A stretch of DNA of 33,850 bases from Chitinophagaceae bacterium (GCA_016706055.1 JADJKL010000009.1:1-33850), one strand, 5' to 3'; positions 9,929 through 19,407 are shown, numbered from the stretch's first letter. Program-made: numbers and translations. The notes: generated from the letters alone by a model not told the origin.

Positions 9929-10705
9929 ATGAAATCCTTTCGCTATATAATTATTCCTTTTTTATTATTGTTTTTGTTTCAACAAACTCATGCACAGGCT
10001 GCATTAAAAACAGATTTTGAACAAGCTATAAAGCTGCTGCAATCAAACGAGTATCTGCAGGCAGAAAAAGCATTTACTGATTTGCTGACCAAAGCCACAG
10101 ACGATGGTTTAAAAAAATATTGCTATATCTATCGTTCAATGGCTTACAACGGTCTTGCCAATTATAAAAACTCCATTGCAGATATGAATAAAGCCATTGC
10201 ATTGGATCCCGCAGACCTTGCTTCCTATACCGATCGGGGAAAAGCAAAAGCATTTGCCAAAGATCTTAATGGCGCAAGACAGGATTTTCTTTTCATTCTT
10301 ACAAAAGATACTACCGGCAAGCAGGCCCAGGCTGCTTTTTATTTTTTGGGTAAGATTGCTTATCAGCAAAATTATTTTCAGCAATCTGTTCTTTACTACG
10401 ACAAGTATGTTGCCCTCGATTCTACTGATGCTGAAGTGTACTTCAACCGTGGTGCAGCAAAAGATATGTTGATGGATGCAGCAGGTTCCATCAGCGATTA
10501 TACAAGAGCTATTCACTACAAACTAAATTATATGGAAGCTTATGCCAATAGAGGTGTGGCAAAAATTAATTTGCTTTCAAAAAAAGGAAATGCGATTCCT
10601 GCAAAAAATCAAACAATAGATGCCTGTGCAGATTTAAAAAGAGCAAAACAATTGGGTGATGATACGGTTGATGATATGATCTTTATTCATTGCACTAGCA
10701 AATAA
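9929..10705 (+). CDS. Secreted tetratricopeptide-repeat protein, 258 aa
   Basis: ATG 9929 begins a good signal peptide (SFRYIIIPFLLLFLFQQTHA, cleaved before QAALK). The frame is open further upstream to 9788, but that extension has no signal-like features and I reject it. At least four TPR units are visible: AIKLLQSNEYLQAEKAFTDL; then YIYRSMAYNGLANYKNSIAD; ASYTDRGKAKAFAKDLNGAR; EVYFNRGAAKDMLMDAAGSI; and a last one, EAYANRGVAKINL. TPR proteins serve as periplasmic scaffolds, and no partner can be named. The gene is intact and followed by a bidirectional terminator shared with katG. Confidence 0.85.
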   Translation: MKSFRYIIIPFLLLFLFQQTHAQAALKTDFEQAIKLLQSNEYLQAEKAFTDLLTKATDDGLKKYCYIYRSMAYNGLANYKNSIADMNKAIALDPADLASYTDRGKAKAFAKDLNGARQDFLFILTKDTTGKQAQAAFYFLGKIAYQQNYFQQSVLYYDKYVALDSTDAEVYFNRGAAKDMLMDAAGSISDYTRAIHYKLNYMEAYANRGVAKINLLSKKGNAIPAKNQTIDACADLKRAKQLGDDTVDDMIFIHCTSK

Positions 10706-10750
10706 AAAATCTCTGCTGTGCTTCATTTGCCTACAAATCATAAAAAATAA

Positions 10751-10779
10751 AAGAGGCAGCTCAATATGAGCCGCCTCTT
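10751..10779. terminator. Bidirectional hairpin terminator between the TPR gene and katG
   Basis: AAGAGGC-a-GCTC pairs with GAGC-c-GCCTCTT across a 5-base loop, an 11-bp stem with one mismatch. A-rich sequence lies on the left and T-rich sequence on the right, so it can serve both convergent genes. Confidence 0.8.
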
Positions 10780-10799
10780 ACTTTATAAATTTATTTATA

Positions 10800-13045
10800 T
10801 CAGTTCAGATCAAACCGGTCAAGGTTCATTACTTTGTTCCAAACGTTTACGAAGTCATTGACAAACTTTTCCTGTGCATCTTCGCAGCCATACACTTCAG
10901 CAATAGCCCGTAGTTCGGAGTTGGAACCGAAAATTAAATCAGCTCTTGTTCCACTCCACTTTACTTTACCTGTTGTACGGTCAGTACCTTCAAATACGTT
11001 TTGTGCATCGGAAGTTGCCTTCCAGGTGGTACTCATATCCAATAGATTTACAAAGAAATCATTCGTTAAAGATTCCGGACGCAAAGTGAACACACCATGC
11101 TGTGCATTATTATAATTAATGTTCAACACCCGCAGCCCACCAAGCAATACCGTCATCTCCGGTGCTGTAAGTGTTAGCAGTTGTGCTTTGTCCACCAGCA
11201 TTTCTTCTGCAGAAGCTTTATGCTTTGGTTTATAATAATTGCGGAAACCATCTGCACCCGGTTCCAACACATCAAATGATTCTATATCTGTTTGCTCCTG
11301 CAAAGCATCGGTACGACCTGCTGTAAAAGGAACGGTTACGGTGTGGCCACCATTTTTTGCTGCAAGTTCAATACCACACATCCACCCAAAACAATAATAT
11401 CTGCTATTGAAACTTTCTTATTACCTGTCTGTGCTTTATTGAATTCTTCCTGAACAGCTTCGAATGTTTTCAATATAGAAGAAAGTTCCTTCGGATGGTT
11501 TACCTCCCAATCTTTCTGCGGAGCCAGTCGTACCCTTGCACCATTGGCACCACCTCTTTTATCTGATCCACGAAAGGTAGATGCAGAAGCCCAGGCTGTA
11601 GCTACAAGTTGTGATATTGATAATCCGGTAGCAATGATCTTCGTTTTTAATGCAGCGATGTCCGCATCGTTAATGATTTCATGTTCTGCTGTAGGAACAG
11701 GATCTTGCCAAATCAATACTTCTTTCGGCACTTCCGGACCAAGATATCTTGAGATTGGTCCCATATCACGGTGTATTAATTTATACCAGGCTTTTGCAAA
11801 AGCTTCAGCAAACTGATCCGGGTTTTCATAAAAACGTCTGGAGATTTTTCCATATGCCGGATCCACTCTTAAAGAAATATCTGTTGTTAACATAAATGGT
11901 GCATGGCGTTTTGTCGGATCATGTGCATCAGGCACACTTCCAGCACCTGCCTGTCCTTTAGGTTTCCATTGATGTGCACCCGCCGGACTTTTCGTAAGCT
12001 CCCATTCATAATCAAATAAGTTTTCAAAAAAATTGTTACTCCATTTGGTTGGTGTCTTAGTCCATGCTCCTTCGAGACCACTTGTTATAGTATCACCTGC
12101 ATTACCGGTGCCAAAACTATTTTTCCAACCGAGACCCATTTCTTCAATGCCGGCACCTTCTGGTTCTCTGCCAATATATTTTCCGGGATCTGCAGCGCCA
12201 TGTGTTTTTCCAAAACTATGTCCGCCGGCAATCAATGCTACTGTTTCTTCATCATTCATAGCCATACGGCCAAAAGTTTCCCGTATATCTTTTGCTGCTG
12301 CCAGTGGATCGGGATTACCATTTGGTCCTTCCGGGTTTACATATATCAATCCCATCTGCACAGCGCCTAATGGATTCTCCAATTCACGGTTGTCAGTATA
12401 TCTTTTATCGCCCAGCCATTCTCCTTCTGATCCCCAATACACATCTTCTGCCGGTTCCCATACATCAGCTCTTCCACCACCGAAACCAAAAGTTTTAAAT
12501 CCCATTGATTCCAACGCACAATTCCCGGCGAGTATCATTAGGTCGGCCCATGAAATTTTCTTCCCGTATTTCTGCTTGATAGGCCAGAGTAATAATCTTG
12601 CTTTATCAAGGTTTGCATTATCGGGCCAGCTGTTAAGTGGTGCAAATCGTTGCGTACCGAAACCTCCGCCGCCACGGCCATCGGCAATACGATAAGTTCC
12701 TGCACTATGCCATGCCATACGGATACAAAACGGACCATAGTGACCATAATCAGCCGGCCACCAGTCTTGTGAAGTTGTCATTAATTCGAAAAGATCTTTC
12801 TTCACTGCATTCAGATCAAGTGATTTGAATGCTTCAGCATAATTAAAATCTTTATCCATCGGATCAGACAAAGAAGAGTTCTGACGTAGGATATTCAACT
12901 TTAACTGGTTGGGCCACCAATCACGGTTTCTGGATCCCCCACCGGCAGTTTGTTTTAATGCCCCAGTTGAAAAAGGACATTTAGCTGCACTTTCATGATT
13001 AACTTCTGCAAGTATTGAATCGTCTTCATGTGAATTATTTTCCAT
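10800..13045 (-). pseudogene. katG: Catalase-peroxidase KatG, one frameshift
   Basis: Haem enzyme that removes hydrogen peroxide by catalase and peroxidase reactions. The N-terminal catalytic domain shows the distal triad RMAWH (Arg109, Trp112, His113), the proximal His276 in GGHSFGKTHGA, and Tyr235 (LIYVNPEG) and Met261 (RMAMND). With Trp112 these should form the Met-Tyr-Trp adduct needed for catalase activity. All spacings fit the family. The C-terminal, non-haem half follows. The frame breaks at about 11378-11385: the first frame ends after VLGG-C, and the next resumes as GIELAAKNGGHTVTV, which one missing base would explain. Restored length is about 748 residues, normal for KatG. ATG 13045 precedes a soluble N-terminus with no signal. 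All active-site residues are intact, so the gene is probably functional in the organism. No OxyR or PerR gene is adjacent. Confidence 0.93.
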
Positions 13046-13249
13046 TATTATTATTTTAAAAATGATTTAAGCTATTGCGGCAATTTAAAGAATAATCATT
13101 ACTTATAAAGTGACAATTAACACAAAACAAATATTTAATATGCCGCTACGCCGTTATATATAAGAAGTCAACAATAACTTTTACAGATTGTTTGTCTGAT
13201 GCGAATATTTTTTACATTCACCTGACTAATTAACAATCAGCAGGTATTA

Positions 13250-13752
13250 ATGCTAACCGCAGTACAATTTGAACAACTATACAACGAACATCAAAAACTC
13301 GTTTATAACTTATGTCTACTAACTGAATCCAATGCCGATGTTACAAGAGGGTTGAAAGTGAGCGTTTTCATCAATACATTCTGCTTCAGCATCAATTAAA
13401 ACATGGATTTGCCAGATTCCACAATCGGCCTTGATTTCTTAAAAGCTAAAAACAATAAGGTTTCGGGTTTCTTACATCATTTTTTAATCCAGAAACCAAC
13501 GAACCAATCGAAGCAGCTCTATCAACCATCCGGGAATTGTTGCGAAGTAAAGAAGGGTTCGACAACATTAAGTATCATTTACACACTACCGGATAATCAG
13601 AACAGCCATCATCTTAACCAAATAAGCCGTTCCCAAAAGGGTAGCGGAGATCGAATACCAGTGTGAAAGCGGTAGAATCGCTTTTCAAAGGGCTAAACAA
13701 AGTATTGCAAAAAATTAACAGATACCGAGGATTTAAACCATCTGTCGTATAA
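13250..13752 (+). pseudogene. ECF-type sigma-70 factor, heavily frameshifted
   Basis: ATG 13250 reads LTAVQFEQLYNEHQKLVYNL, matching the start of ECF region 2.1, followed by an acidic stretch and VFI as in region 2.2. Near 13590-13620 a region-4-like segment appears (LPDNQ, then TAIIL in the next frame). At about 13645-13700 SVKAVESLF and RAKQS in adjacent frames match the end of region 4.2 helix-turn-helix (usually SxKAVESLLxRAK). The protein ends RYRGFKPSVV at 13752. The linker between regions reads in at least three frames. It diverges from katG across 204 bp. Being the first gene of the plus-strand run up to 18672, it is a candidate regulator of that run. Assignment is firm for region 4 and moderate overall. 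Confidence 0.6.
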
Positions 13753-15056
13753 CTAAACAGAAAGTTATAAATTGATAACAAATTAGGCACTAAAAAATAA
13801 AGCAGGTGAACCTCCTTTTTGCTTACCCTATAAGCAACAGATTCAAAATCTGGGCAATGCACCGCCCCGTAAATGAATGGGCATTTCTGCGTCTGCTATA
13901 TTATTCTTGCTTGAATTTCTGTTCTTTACCCCACAGTTCAGCACCAAACTGGTATTGAAACGTAGTAGTTCTAGATCTTTCAAACTCAAATTCATTGTCA
14001 ATGAGTAAGATAAATTATTAACGATTGCTGTTATCGGGCTAAGATTGCTGGCATGTTGCCTCTTTTTAAAACGCGCATCCTAGGAAGGACGGACGGAGGC
14101 AAAATCTTTTGAAGTTGCTTTGATCGGCGATGAAGATGATTCAGCTCAAGTCGCCAAAAGCATCAGAAGGGCGAACTTTTTCGCGACATTTCTGTAAAGC
14201 TTTGATTGCAAACTCGGTCTTTCAACAGGGGCCCGGCAAAACTTTACCTGCACAAGTTAACTCCTAAACGTTTCGCCGCCAAAAAGGTTCCGCAAGAGAT
14301 TAATTCAGATTTATTTACCGCTCCACTTGGTTTGTATTCAGCATTTCTGATTCCTCACGAGGTCCTTCTTTTTTCATTATTCAGCGGCTTGTCTAGTGCA
14401 ACATTTTCTGTTGGCCCAGGCCTCAATTTCCTTTAAGATTTGGCTGCCAGTTCGTTAGATAAGTAGCCCAGTTTGTAAAGGCGAACTTCGGCGTACCAGG
14501 GCAATGCTGTTTGAAAAATCACCCCCTCATCTTGTTGCCCCCTGTGTCCCGCAAATTTTCCAATTAAGTTTGTTCGTTCCTTTTCTAGATAAATGACAGT
14601 TCTTTTGCGTTAAAGTTTGATAACGTGGAATGTTGCATCAGCGGCATTCAGGAAAAGGGAAATTATATCCCAAATCGCATCTGTCGGTCTGCTGGCAATT
14701 TGAGTTTACATCAAGCACACTGTCTTTCAAATTTGCCACGCAGGAGTAGAGTGCTAATCTTAACCCTTGTTAGGCGGCGGGGTGCAGCCCACTTTTAGCG
14801 GATTGTGCCGGGCGTATCCCAGGTGAGCCTTATTGTTCCTCTTCCCGCATTTAAAACCGCCAAGTAAGCGGCTCGCTTGTCCTTTGGATGTGCTCCAAAT
14901 GCTCAGCAATGTAATTGCTGGGTTTAAAAATTCATTGTCGTTTTATTTAAGGTTTTTCGTAGCCGAAGACGCCTGTTTGAAAAATATCGCGTTGTCCTGT
15001 CGTATAAGTATCTAAAAACGAAAGCAATAATACTTAACTGAAAATAATACATTTCT
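13753..15056. other. 1.3-kb stretch without a readable gene, GC-richer in its second half
   Basis: No frame on either strand stays open with protein-like composition for more than about 75 codons. About 13,790-14,000 might encode a short protein in broken frames. 14001-14197 has a recognisable membrane-anchor pattern and is listed separately. From about 14,200 to 14,900 the base composition is clearly richer in G and C than its neighbours; 14761-14820 is close to 60% GC. A plus-strand string GTTAGGCGG near 14769 resembles integron-type core sites (GTTRRRY), but no partner site or fold could be confirmed. Likely explanations are one or two operon genes damaged beyond recognition, or an assembly join. 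Confidence 0.5.
14001..14197 (+). pseudogene. Possible membrane-anchored Spy/CpxP-like sensor, N-terminal fragment only
   Basis: ATG 14001 gives MSKI and, after one missing base, LLTIAVIGL and further hydrophobic residues (LLACCLFLKRA), a single N-terminal membrane helix. A basic then acidic helical stretch follows (SFEVALIGDEDDSAQVAKSI). In Bacteroidota, short proteins of this type (periplasmic heavy-metal sensor, Spy/CpxP-like) often sit directly behind ECF sigma genes and act as anti-sigma or metal-responsive partners. The resemblance is in layout and the anchor only. The C-terminal half cannot be found, so this is a weak call. Confidence 0.28.
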
Positions 15057-15653
15057 ATGATGAAAATAAATGGCCTTTGCATTGATATTAATCTCATTTA
15101 AAACGTTGGCACATAACCCACAGGTGTCTAATATCAGCATTAACAGGATGCAAAAATACAATTTGCTTATTAACGTTCCGCTATTAACCTGCGAGAATGA
15201 ACTACGCAACAGTTATCCTTCCATTAAAATTGACGCTTTCTAAAATGAGTTTCGGAACTACTCCTCACATTTTAAAAAAATTCAATTTATTGCCAAGCTA
15301 CTGCGCTGTTAGTAACGGAAGCTAAGTATCGGTCATGAAACGCAATTGATTTTGAGCTTCTGGTTTGCCGCAGGCGGTACAGTCACTTCATTTAAAATAC
15401 GCAGCTTTAATATCTCAGCGCCACTTTTTGCAGATTTCGCTGGCTGATAAAAACGGGAAATTCGTTTCAATAACGACAATAAGTTGAGCTTTCGCTGATT
15501 AATAAAAACAATAAATTGGTGTTGGAAAATAATCAATCTTCTTTATTCAAACTTGCATATTTGATTCCGACATTAATTGGAGTAATTCTTATGCAGGGTT
15601 TTCTTTTAAAAAGAAATAAAACCACAGTAAACCCATCATTCATTTTAAAATAA
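15057..15653 (+). pseudogene. Secreted protein of a Bacteroidota 'AHNP' type, frameshifted
   Basis: The ATG at 15057, after one base shift, continues as MAFALILISFKTLAHNPQV, a signal peptide ending in an A-HNP start of the mature protein. Next comes YNLLINVPLLTCENELR, then about 15320-15410 reads (G)HETQL, then FELL, then AVQSLHLKYAA. The HET motif and the beta-strand rhythm match a small secreted family I remember as found next to YHYH and SCO genes; I cannot name its Pfam entry. The last part, NKNNKLVLENNQSS, leads into a hydrophobic segment (LIPTLIGVILMQGFLL) and stops at 15653. At least four frame changes. The YHYH gene starts 4 bp later, so the two are co-transcribed. Confidence 0.45.
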
Positions 15654-15657
15654 CAAG

Positions 15658-16637
15658 ATGAAAATCAAAACTAAAATAGCTTTTGCTGCTATCGCATTGT
15701 CTGGCCTGTTGTTTCCTGGGTAAGTTGCAATAACAATAAAATCAGCAGTGCAACAACATCAAGTTTGATGAAATAGTAATACTAAACCCAGATTTTTTAT
15801 TCGAGGATTACGGAACCCATACAAAGTAACTACAAACTTTGGATGGCAGTAGGGAGTGCTAAATTGTAACAAGCATCAATGGGCCATGGTGTCCGGATAA
15901 TATTAATGATGGCGCCGATAAAGGCGGCATTTGGATGGAAGGAGGAACAGCGTATGATGTAGATGGTGCGTTTATTAAAAACCTGTCTACTTTTTATAAA
16001 GATGCTACCGGAAATGTATAATGCTGATGGCAGCATTAATGTAACAAAACAAAGAAGCCTGCGAAGCTGCAGCCCGGCCAGATGTGGACCCGGCGTATAA
16101 AAATTTCTGCGTACAGTGTATGCCTTCCTATGTTGATGGTTTAAAACAAATATTTTATATCCCGGTTGTTCCAGTAAAGTCTTCTTCCGATACAAAAAAT
16201 TTGCCACAGGGGCCGCCACGAAATGGTGCGCAGGTGGACCTCCACCGAATGGACGAAGGGTGGTGGTGGATCCGAATTGGTATTGCTTTCAACGGGTGAA
16301 TTTTGTCGCCTGCACCACAGCAGTATTTTAGCTGCATACACACTTGCTCCATTGGATGATAATGGCGGACATATAAATACTCATGTTGGTTATCATTATC
16401 ATGCAGCCACAGGCAAAACAAAAAGGTAAAACAAACAGATAGCCATGCAGCCAGATTGGATAGCCAGGACGGTTATGGTATGTTTGAATTGTTAGATGAA
16501 ATAGGAAAGACCTTTGAAATTAGATGAGCACCGGGACATTATGATACTATTCGTGGGTATCACTATCATGTGGTCCTGGTGGCATCAGTTTATTGGCCTT
16601 TTAAGGTGTAACAGGTTCATTCACTGCTTCATTTTAG
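15658..16637 (+). pseudogene. YHYH-domain secreted protein (first copy), frameshifted
   Basis: Starts 4 bp after the previous stop, with a signal peptide (KIKTKIAFAAIALSGLLFPG) then, after a shift, SCNNNKI, probably a lipobox. Readable blocks are NGPWCPDNINDGADKGGIW (15877-15935), EACEAAARPDVDPAYKNFC (16051-16108), AAYTLAPLDDNGGHINTHVG followed by YHYHAATGKTK (16330-16428), and GHYDTIRGYHYHV near 16530-16572. The two YHYH motifs, the GGH before the first and the order of blocks are those of the YHYH family (PF14240), secreted proteins of unknown biochemical function. The stop at 16637 follows TGSFTASF. Five or more frame changes occur. It forms a tandem pair with the next gene but the two are diverged outside the motifs, so this is an old duplication or two subfamilies. 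Confidence 0.75.
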
Positions 16638-16706
16638 TTTTATTTTTCTATCACCGAAGGATTCTTATAAACATCTCGTATAATGTTCTATACAAATACA
16701 AGAATT

Positions 16707-17459
16707 ATGAAATTAACTTTGGGATTTATTTTAGCAGCATCGGCATTTATTACTGCAACAACAAGTGGATGCAAAAAAGATGATAGTTCAGGCGGTGATA
16801 GCGGTGGTGATGTATCAGTTACAAGTGTTGTGACTGCTAAATACACTCTGCAGTTACATTGCTACCCGGCGGCAACTACCCTCAGATCAAATGGAACACC
16901 TGCCCACGTTTCACCGTATTGGTTGGTTGGACATGCACTTTATGAAGCGCAGATAGCCGGGCAAAACACTAACCCAGGAAGCATCGGTGTACAAAGTTAT
17001 GCGATGACAATTCCTACAAATCCTGCTGAAGCTACAAGTAAAGAAGCTACTTCACTCGGACCAATTGGTATGGCATTAAATGGTGTTGCAATTTTTAACG
17101 ATAGAGAAGGCGGTAATGTTCCTGTAGATGCAGGTGTATTACAATCTTTTGACAGGGCAGGTGCTCATCCTGGTCCGGGTAATACATATCACTATCATTT
17201 CACTGGCGATTTTACGGGGAATGATGACGCAAAATTGATTGGTTTTTTAAGAGACGGCTTTCCTATTTATGCAAGAAAAGATAATGACGGTTCTTATCCT
17301 TCTAATTTAGATGCGAATGGTGGACATGTTGGAACTACAGCAGATTTTTCAACAGCTATCTATCATTATCATGCATCGAATGTGGCCTATATGGGTTCAA
17401 GATTTTATGTGTTAAAAGCAGGAAGTTATCATGGTACAAAAGGAACATTTACATTTTAA
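16707..17459 (+). CDS. YHYH-domain lipoprotein (second copy), 250 aa, intact
   Basis: ATG 16707 gives a signal peptide ending in TTSGCKKDD, a lipobox-like Cys, followed by a Gly/Ser/Asp linker, so it is predicted to be anchored in the outer envelope. The domain reads GPIGMALNGVAIFNDR, AHPGPGNTYHYHF, LIGFLRDGFPIYAR, NGGHVGTTADFS and IYHYHAS, which is the full YHYH family signature with both YHYH motifs and the intervening GFPIY block. The upstream in-frame ATG at 16683 would spoil the signal and is not used. The family's function is unknown; the regularly placed His and Tyr suggest metal binding. This is the only fully intact gene of the 15.0-18.7 kb run. Confidence 0.9.
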   Translation: MKLTLGFILAASAFITATTSGCKKDDSSGGDSGGDVSVTSVVTAKYTLQLHCYPAATTLRSNGTPAHVSPYWLVGHALYEAQIAGQNTNPGSIGVQSYAMTIPTNPAEATSKEATSLGPIGMALNGVAIFNDREGGNVPVDAGVLQSFDRAGAHPGPGNTYHYHFTGDFTGNDDAKLIGFLRDGFPIYARKDNDGSYPSNLDANGGHVGTTADFSTAIYHYHASNVAYMGSRFYVLKAGSYHGTKGTFTF

Positions 17460-17460
17460 G

Positions 17461-18044
17461 TTATTATATCTAGTAATAACTTTCATGCAATAGCAAGTTG
17501 TTCTTCAAAAAACATTGAACAAAAAGAGGAAGTAGTTTCTGCTTCCTCTTTGTTGACACTACTGCGATTCCATGATACTATAAGTTCCACCGATAAAAAT
17601 CTTCAACTAAATAATGGTCTCTATTATTTAAACAATCTGGCCTACTCTGGTTATATCAAAGTATTGTATCCGGATGGAAGCGTTAATTCAATTGGCGGAA
17701 TCCTAAACGGGATGATACATGGAAGATCGGTTAGTTATTACCCGAATGGGAACAGCAAAGACATCAGAATGTACCGGGAGAATAAAAGTGTTGGTAAGCA
17801 AATCGGATTCTGGCAAAATGGAAATCAGAAATTTGAGTTCTATTACCTGGATGATAAAAGAGAAGGTAGTAATAAACAATGGTATGAAAGTGGTGCGCCG
17901 TATGCATTTATGAATTTCAAAGATGACGGAAGCGGTATGCAGCAAGCATGGAGAAATGGCAAACCTTATATTAATAGCAAAGATGGCTTTAGGTATGGGC
18001 TGCAAAAATCAAACCTGTGTTATACATTAGAAAAGAAAATTTAA
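17461..18044 (+). pseudogene. MORN/YwqK-like repeat lipoprotein, 5' end damaged
   Basis: From 17550 the frame is open and shows repeated units of the MORN-variant type: YSGYIKVLYPDGSVNSIGG, GMIHGRSVSYYPNGNSKD, GFWQNGNQKFEFYYLDDKRE and KQWYESGAPYAFMNFKDDG. Reading upstream in the same frame gives ASCSSKNIEQKEEVVSASS, a lipobox and linker. One frame away, directly after the YHYH stop, is LLYLVITFMQ, the core of a signal peptide. I therefore place the 5' end right after 17459, with a base missing near 17490 and the start codon itself not visible. MORN-like repeats usually act in binding or as scaffolds. The SCO gene follows 12 bp downstream. Confidence 0.7.
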
Positions 18045-18056
18045 AGCAACAAACTA

Positions 18057-18672
18057 ATGAGGTTCTTCTCATTCATATTACTAAGTGTATTTCTTATTTC
18101 CTGCAAAGAAGAGGCAAAAAGAAAATTACCTTATTATGATACGCCTGACTTTAGGCCCAAGTGGGAAATGGCAGATAGTAAAACCTTTCATCAGATAAGA
18201 CCATTTACATTAACCAATCAAAAAAACGAATCTTTTACTGAAAAAGATATTGATGGGAAAATATGTGTAGTAGACTTTTTCTTTACCTCATGTCCCGGTA
18301 TTTGCCCCAAGCTGGCAACGAGTATGTCAGGCTTACAAACTACATTTTTAAATGATAACCAGATATTACTTTCATAGTGTAACACCGGAGAAAGACAGTG
18401 TACCCGTTTTAAAAAATATGCCGAAGAAATGGAGTTAATTTCAATCTCGACACTAACCGGCAAGTGATATCTATGAACCGGTCGCAATTTATTTTGTAGA
18501 AGATTTGGGAGTAAACAGTGACAGCTGTTTTCTACATACAGAAAATTTTGTACTGATAGATAAAGACAGACATATCAGAGGTATTTATAATGGGCTAGAT
18601 CCAAACAGTATCAATCCCTACGAACGATATAAAAGAGTTGAAGAAAGAAAGTTAATGACTTCTGCTTTCTAA
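18057..18672 (+). pseudogene. SCO1/SenC-family copper chaperone lipoprotein, frameshifted
   Basis: SCO proteins are thioredoxin-fold copper carriers that load the CuA site of cytochrome oxidase or act in envelope redox control. The N-terminus ends in VFLISCKEE, a lipobox. The domain shows FTLTNQKNESFTEKDIDGK, then VVDFFFTSCPGICPK with the copper-binding CxxxC (Cys-Pro-Gly-Ile-Cys), and later FLHTENFVLIDKDRHIRG, which carries the conserved copper-ligand His. Frame changes near 18365-18375 (HSVTPEKDS continues in the next frame) and at several points up to 18490 interrupt it. The stop is at 18672. Restored length is about 205 residues. All metal ligands are present. It closes the run of secreted genes, and its copper role is the best clue to what that run does. 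Confidence 0.85.
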
Positions 18673-18822
18673 CACTTTACCTAAACAAGTGAAATACATT
18701 TTCATTAAGTATTTATAAAAGTATATTCCTGAAGTTCTGTAAATTTATATGCTAGCTGTATAATTATAAAGGCATCATTTTATTTCGGTATTTCAAGAAA
18801 CAAATAGCATAAATATATTCAG

Positions 18823-19407
18823 ATGAAAAAAAAATCTAAGCTTTCAGCGAAACAAGCAGAAGAACTACTCAAAACATTAAAAACTCGTTTTGAGAAAAAT
18901 AAACATCTTCATAAAGGAATCGATTGGACCAAAGTAGAAGCAAAGCTTCAAGCTAAACCTGAAAAATTATGGTCACTCAATGAAATGGAAAATACAGGCG
19001 GCGAACCGGATGTAGTTGGGTTTGATAACCTGCCTAGCCGGCAGGCAGGAAAGAAAGGCGAATATATTTTTTATGATTGTGCCGCTGAAAGCCCCAAAGG
19101 CCGCCGTAGTTTTTGTTACGATCGCAAGGCTCTTGATTCAAGAAAAGAACATAAGCCTAAAAATAATGTAGTCGATGCTGCAACAGTAATGGGTATTGAG
19201 TTGCTAACCGAAGAACAATACAGAGAACTGCAACAGCTTGGGGAATTTGATACCAAAACATCAAGCTGGGTAAAAACACCCGATGAGATTAGAAAACTCG
19301 GGGGTGCTATTTTTTGCGACCGACGTTTCAATCATGTATTCACTTATCACAACGGTGCAGAATCATATTATGGCGGCAGAGCTTTCCGTGGTTCGTTAAG
19401 GGTGTAA
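18823..19407 (+). CDS. DUF4256-family protein, 194 aa, with an in-frame palindromic insertion
   Basis: Intact soluble protein with no signal or membrane segment. The sequence ENTGGEPDVVGFD, GEYIFYDCAAESPKGRRSFC, KALDSRKEHKPKNN, LLTEEQYRELQQLGEFDTKT and FCDRRFNHVFTYHNGAESYY is a clear match to DUF4256, whose function is unknown; the family is strongly conserved and found across Bacteria. Between GFD and KKGEYIF this copy has extra residues, NLPSRQAG, encoded by a near-perfect palindrome at 19029-19049. From memory, relatives run almost directly from Asp to KKTGEYIF here. The ATG at 18823 follows 150 bp of AT-rich non-coding DNA, so it likely has its own promoter. Confidence 0.9.
   Translation: MKKKSKLSAKQAEELLKTLKTRFEKNKHLHKGIDWTKVEAKLQAKPEKLWSLNEMENTGGEPDVVGFDNLPSRQAGKKGEYIFYDCAAESPKGRRSFCYDRKALDSRKEHKPKNNVVDAATVMGIELLTEEQYRELQQLGEFDTKTSSWVKTPDEIRKLGGAIFCDRRFNHVFTYHNGAESYYGGRAFRGSLRV
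19029..19049. repeat. REP-like GC-rich palindrome inserted in the DUF4256 coding region
   Basis: A 21-bp near-palindrome begins CCTGCC and ends GGCAGGCAGG around a central GCCGGC. It is much richer in GC than its surroundings and is read in frame as LPSRQAG. Very similar palindromes, giving LPAGRQ-type peptides, are something I have seen repeatedly in predicted proteins of Bacteroidota. Confidence 0.65.

Noticed and set aside
12033..12695. 220-codon plus-strand open frame
   Set aside because: It lies entirely antisense to katG, whose active-site motifs are certain; composition (Pro/Ser-rich) is that of a shadow frame.
13403..13666. Separate 87-codon gene
   Set aside because: It lies inside the frameshifted sigma-factor locus; its end overlaps sigma region 4 sense in a neighbouring frame.
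14761..14800. Integron attC site
   Set aside because: Only one core-like string (GTTAGGC) is visible; no partner core site, no long stem and no integrase.
17523..17551. Hairpin (AAAGAGGAAG with CTTCCTCTTT) resembling a terminator after the second YHYH gene
   Set aside because: It falls inside the coding sequence of the MORN-like lipoprotein once that frame is followed upstream to its lipobox; no clear T-run.
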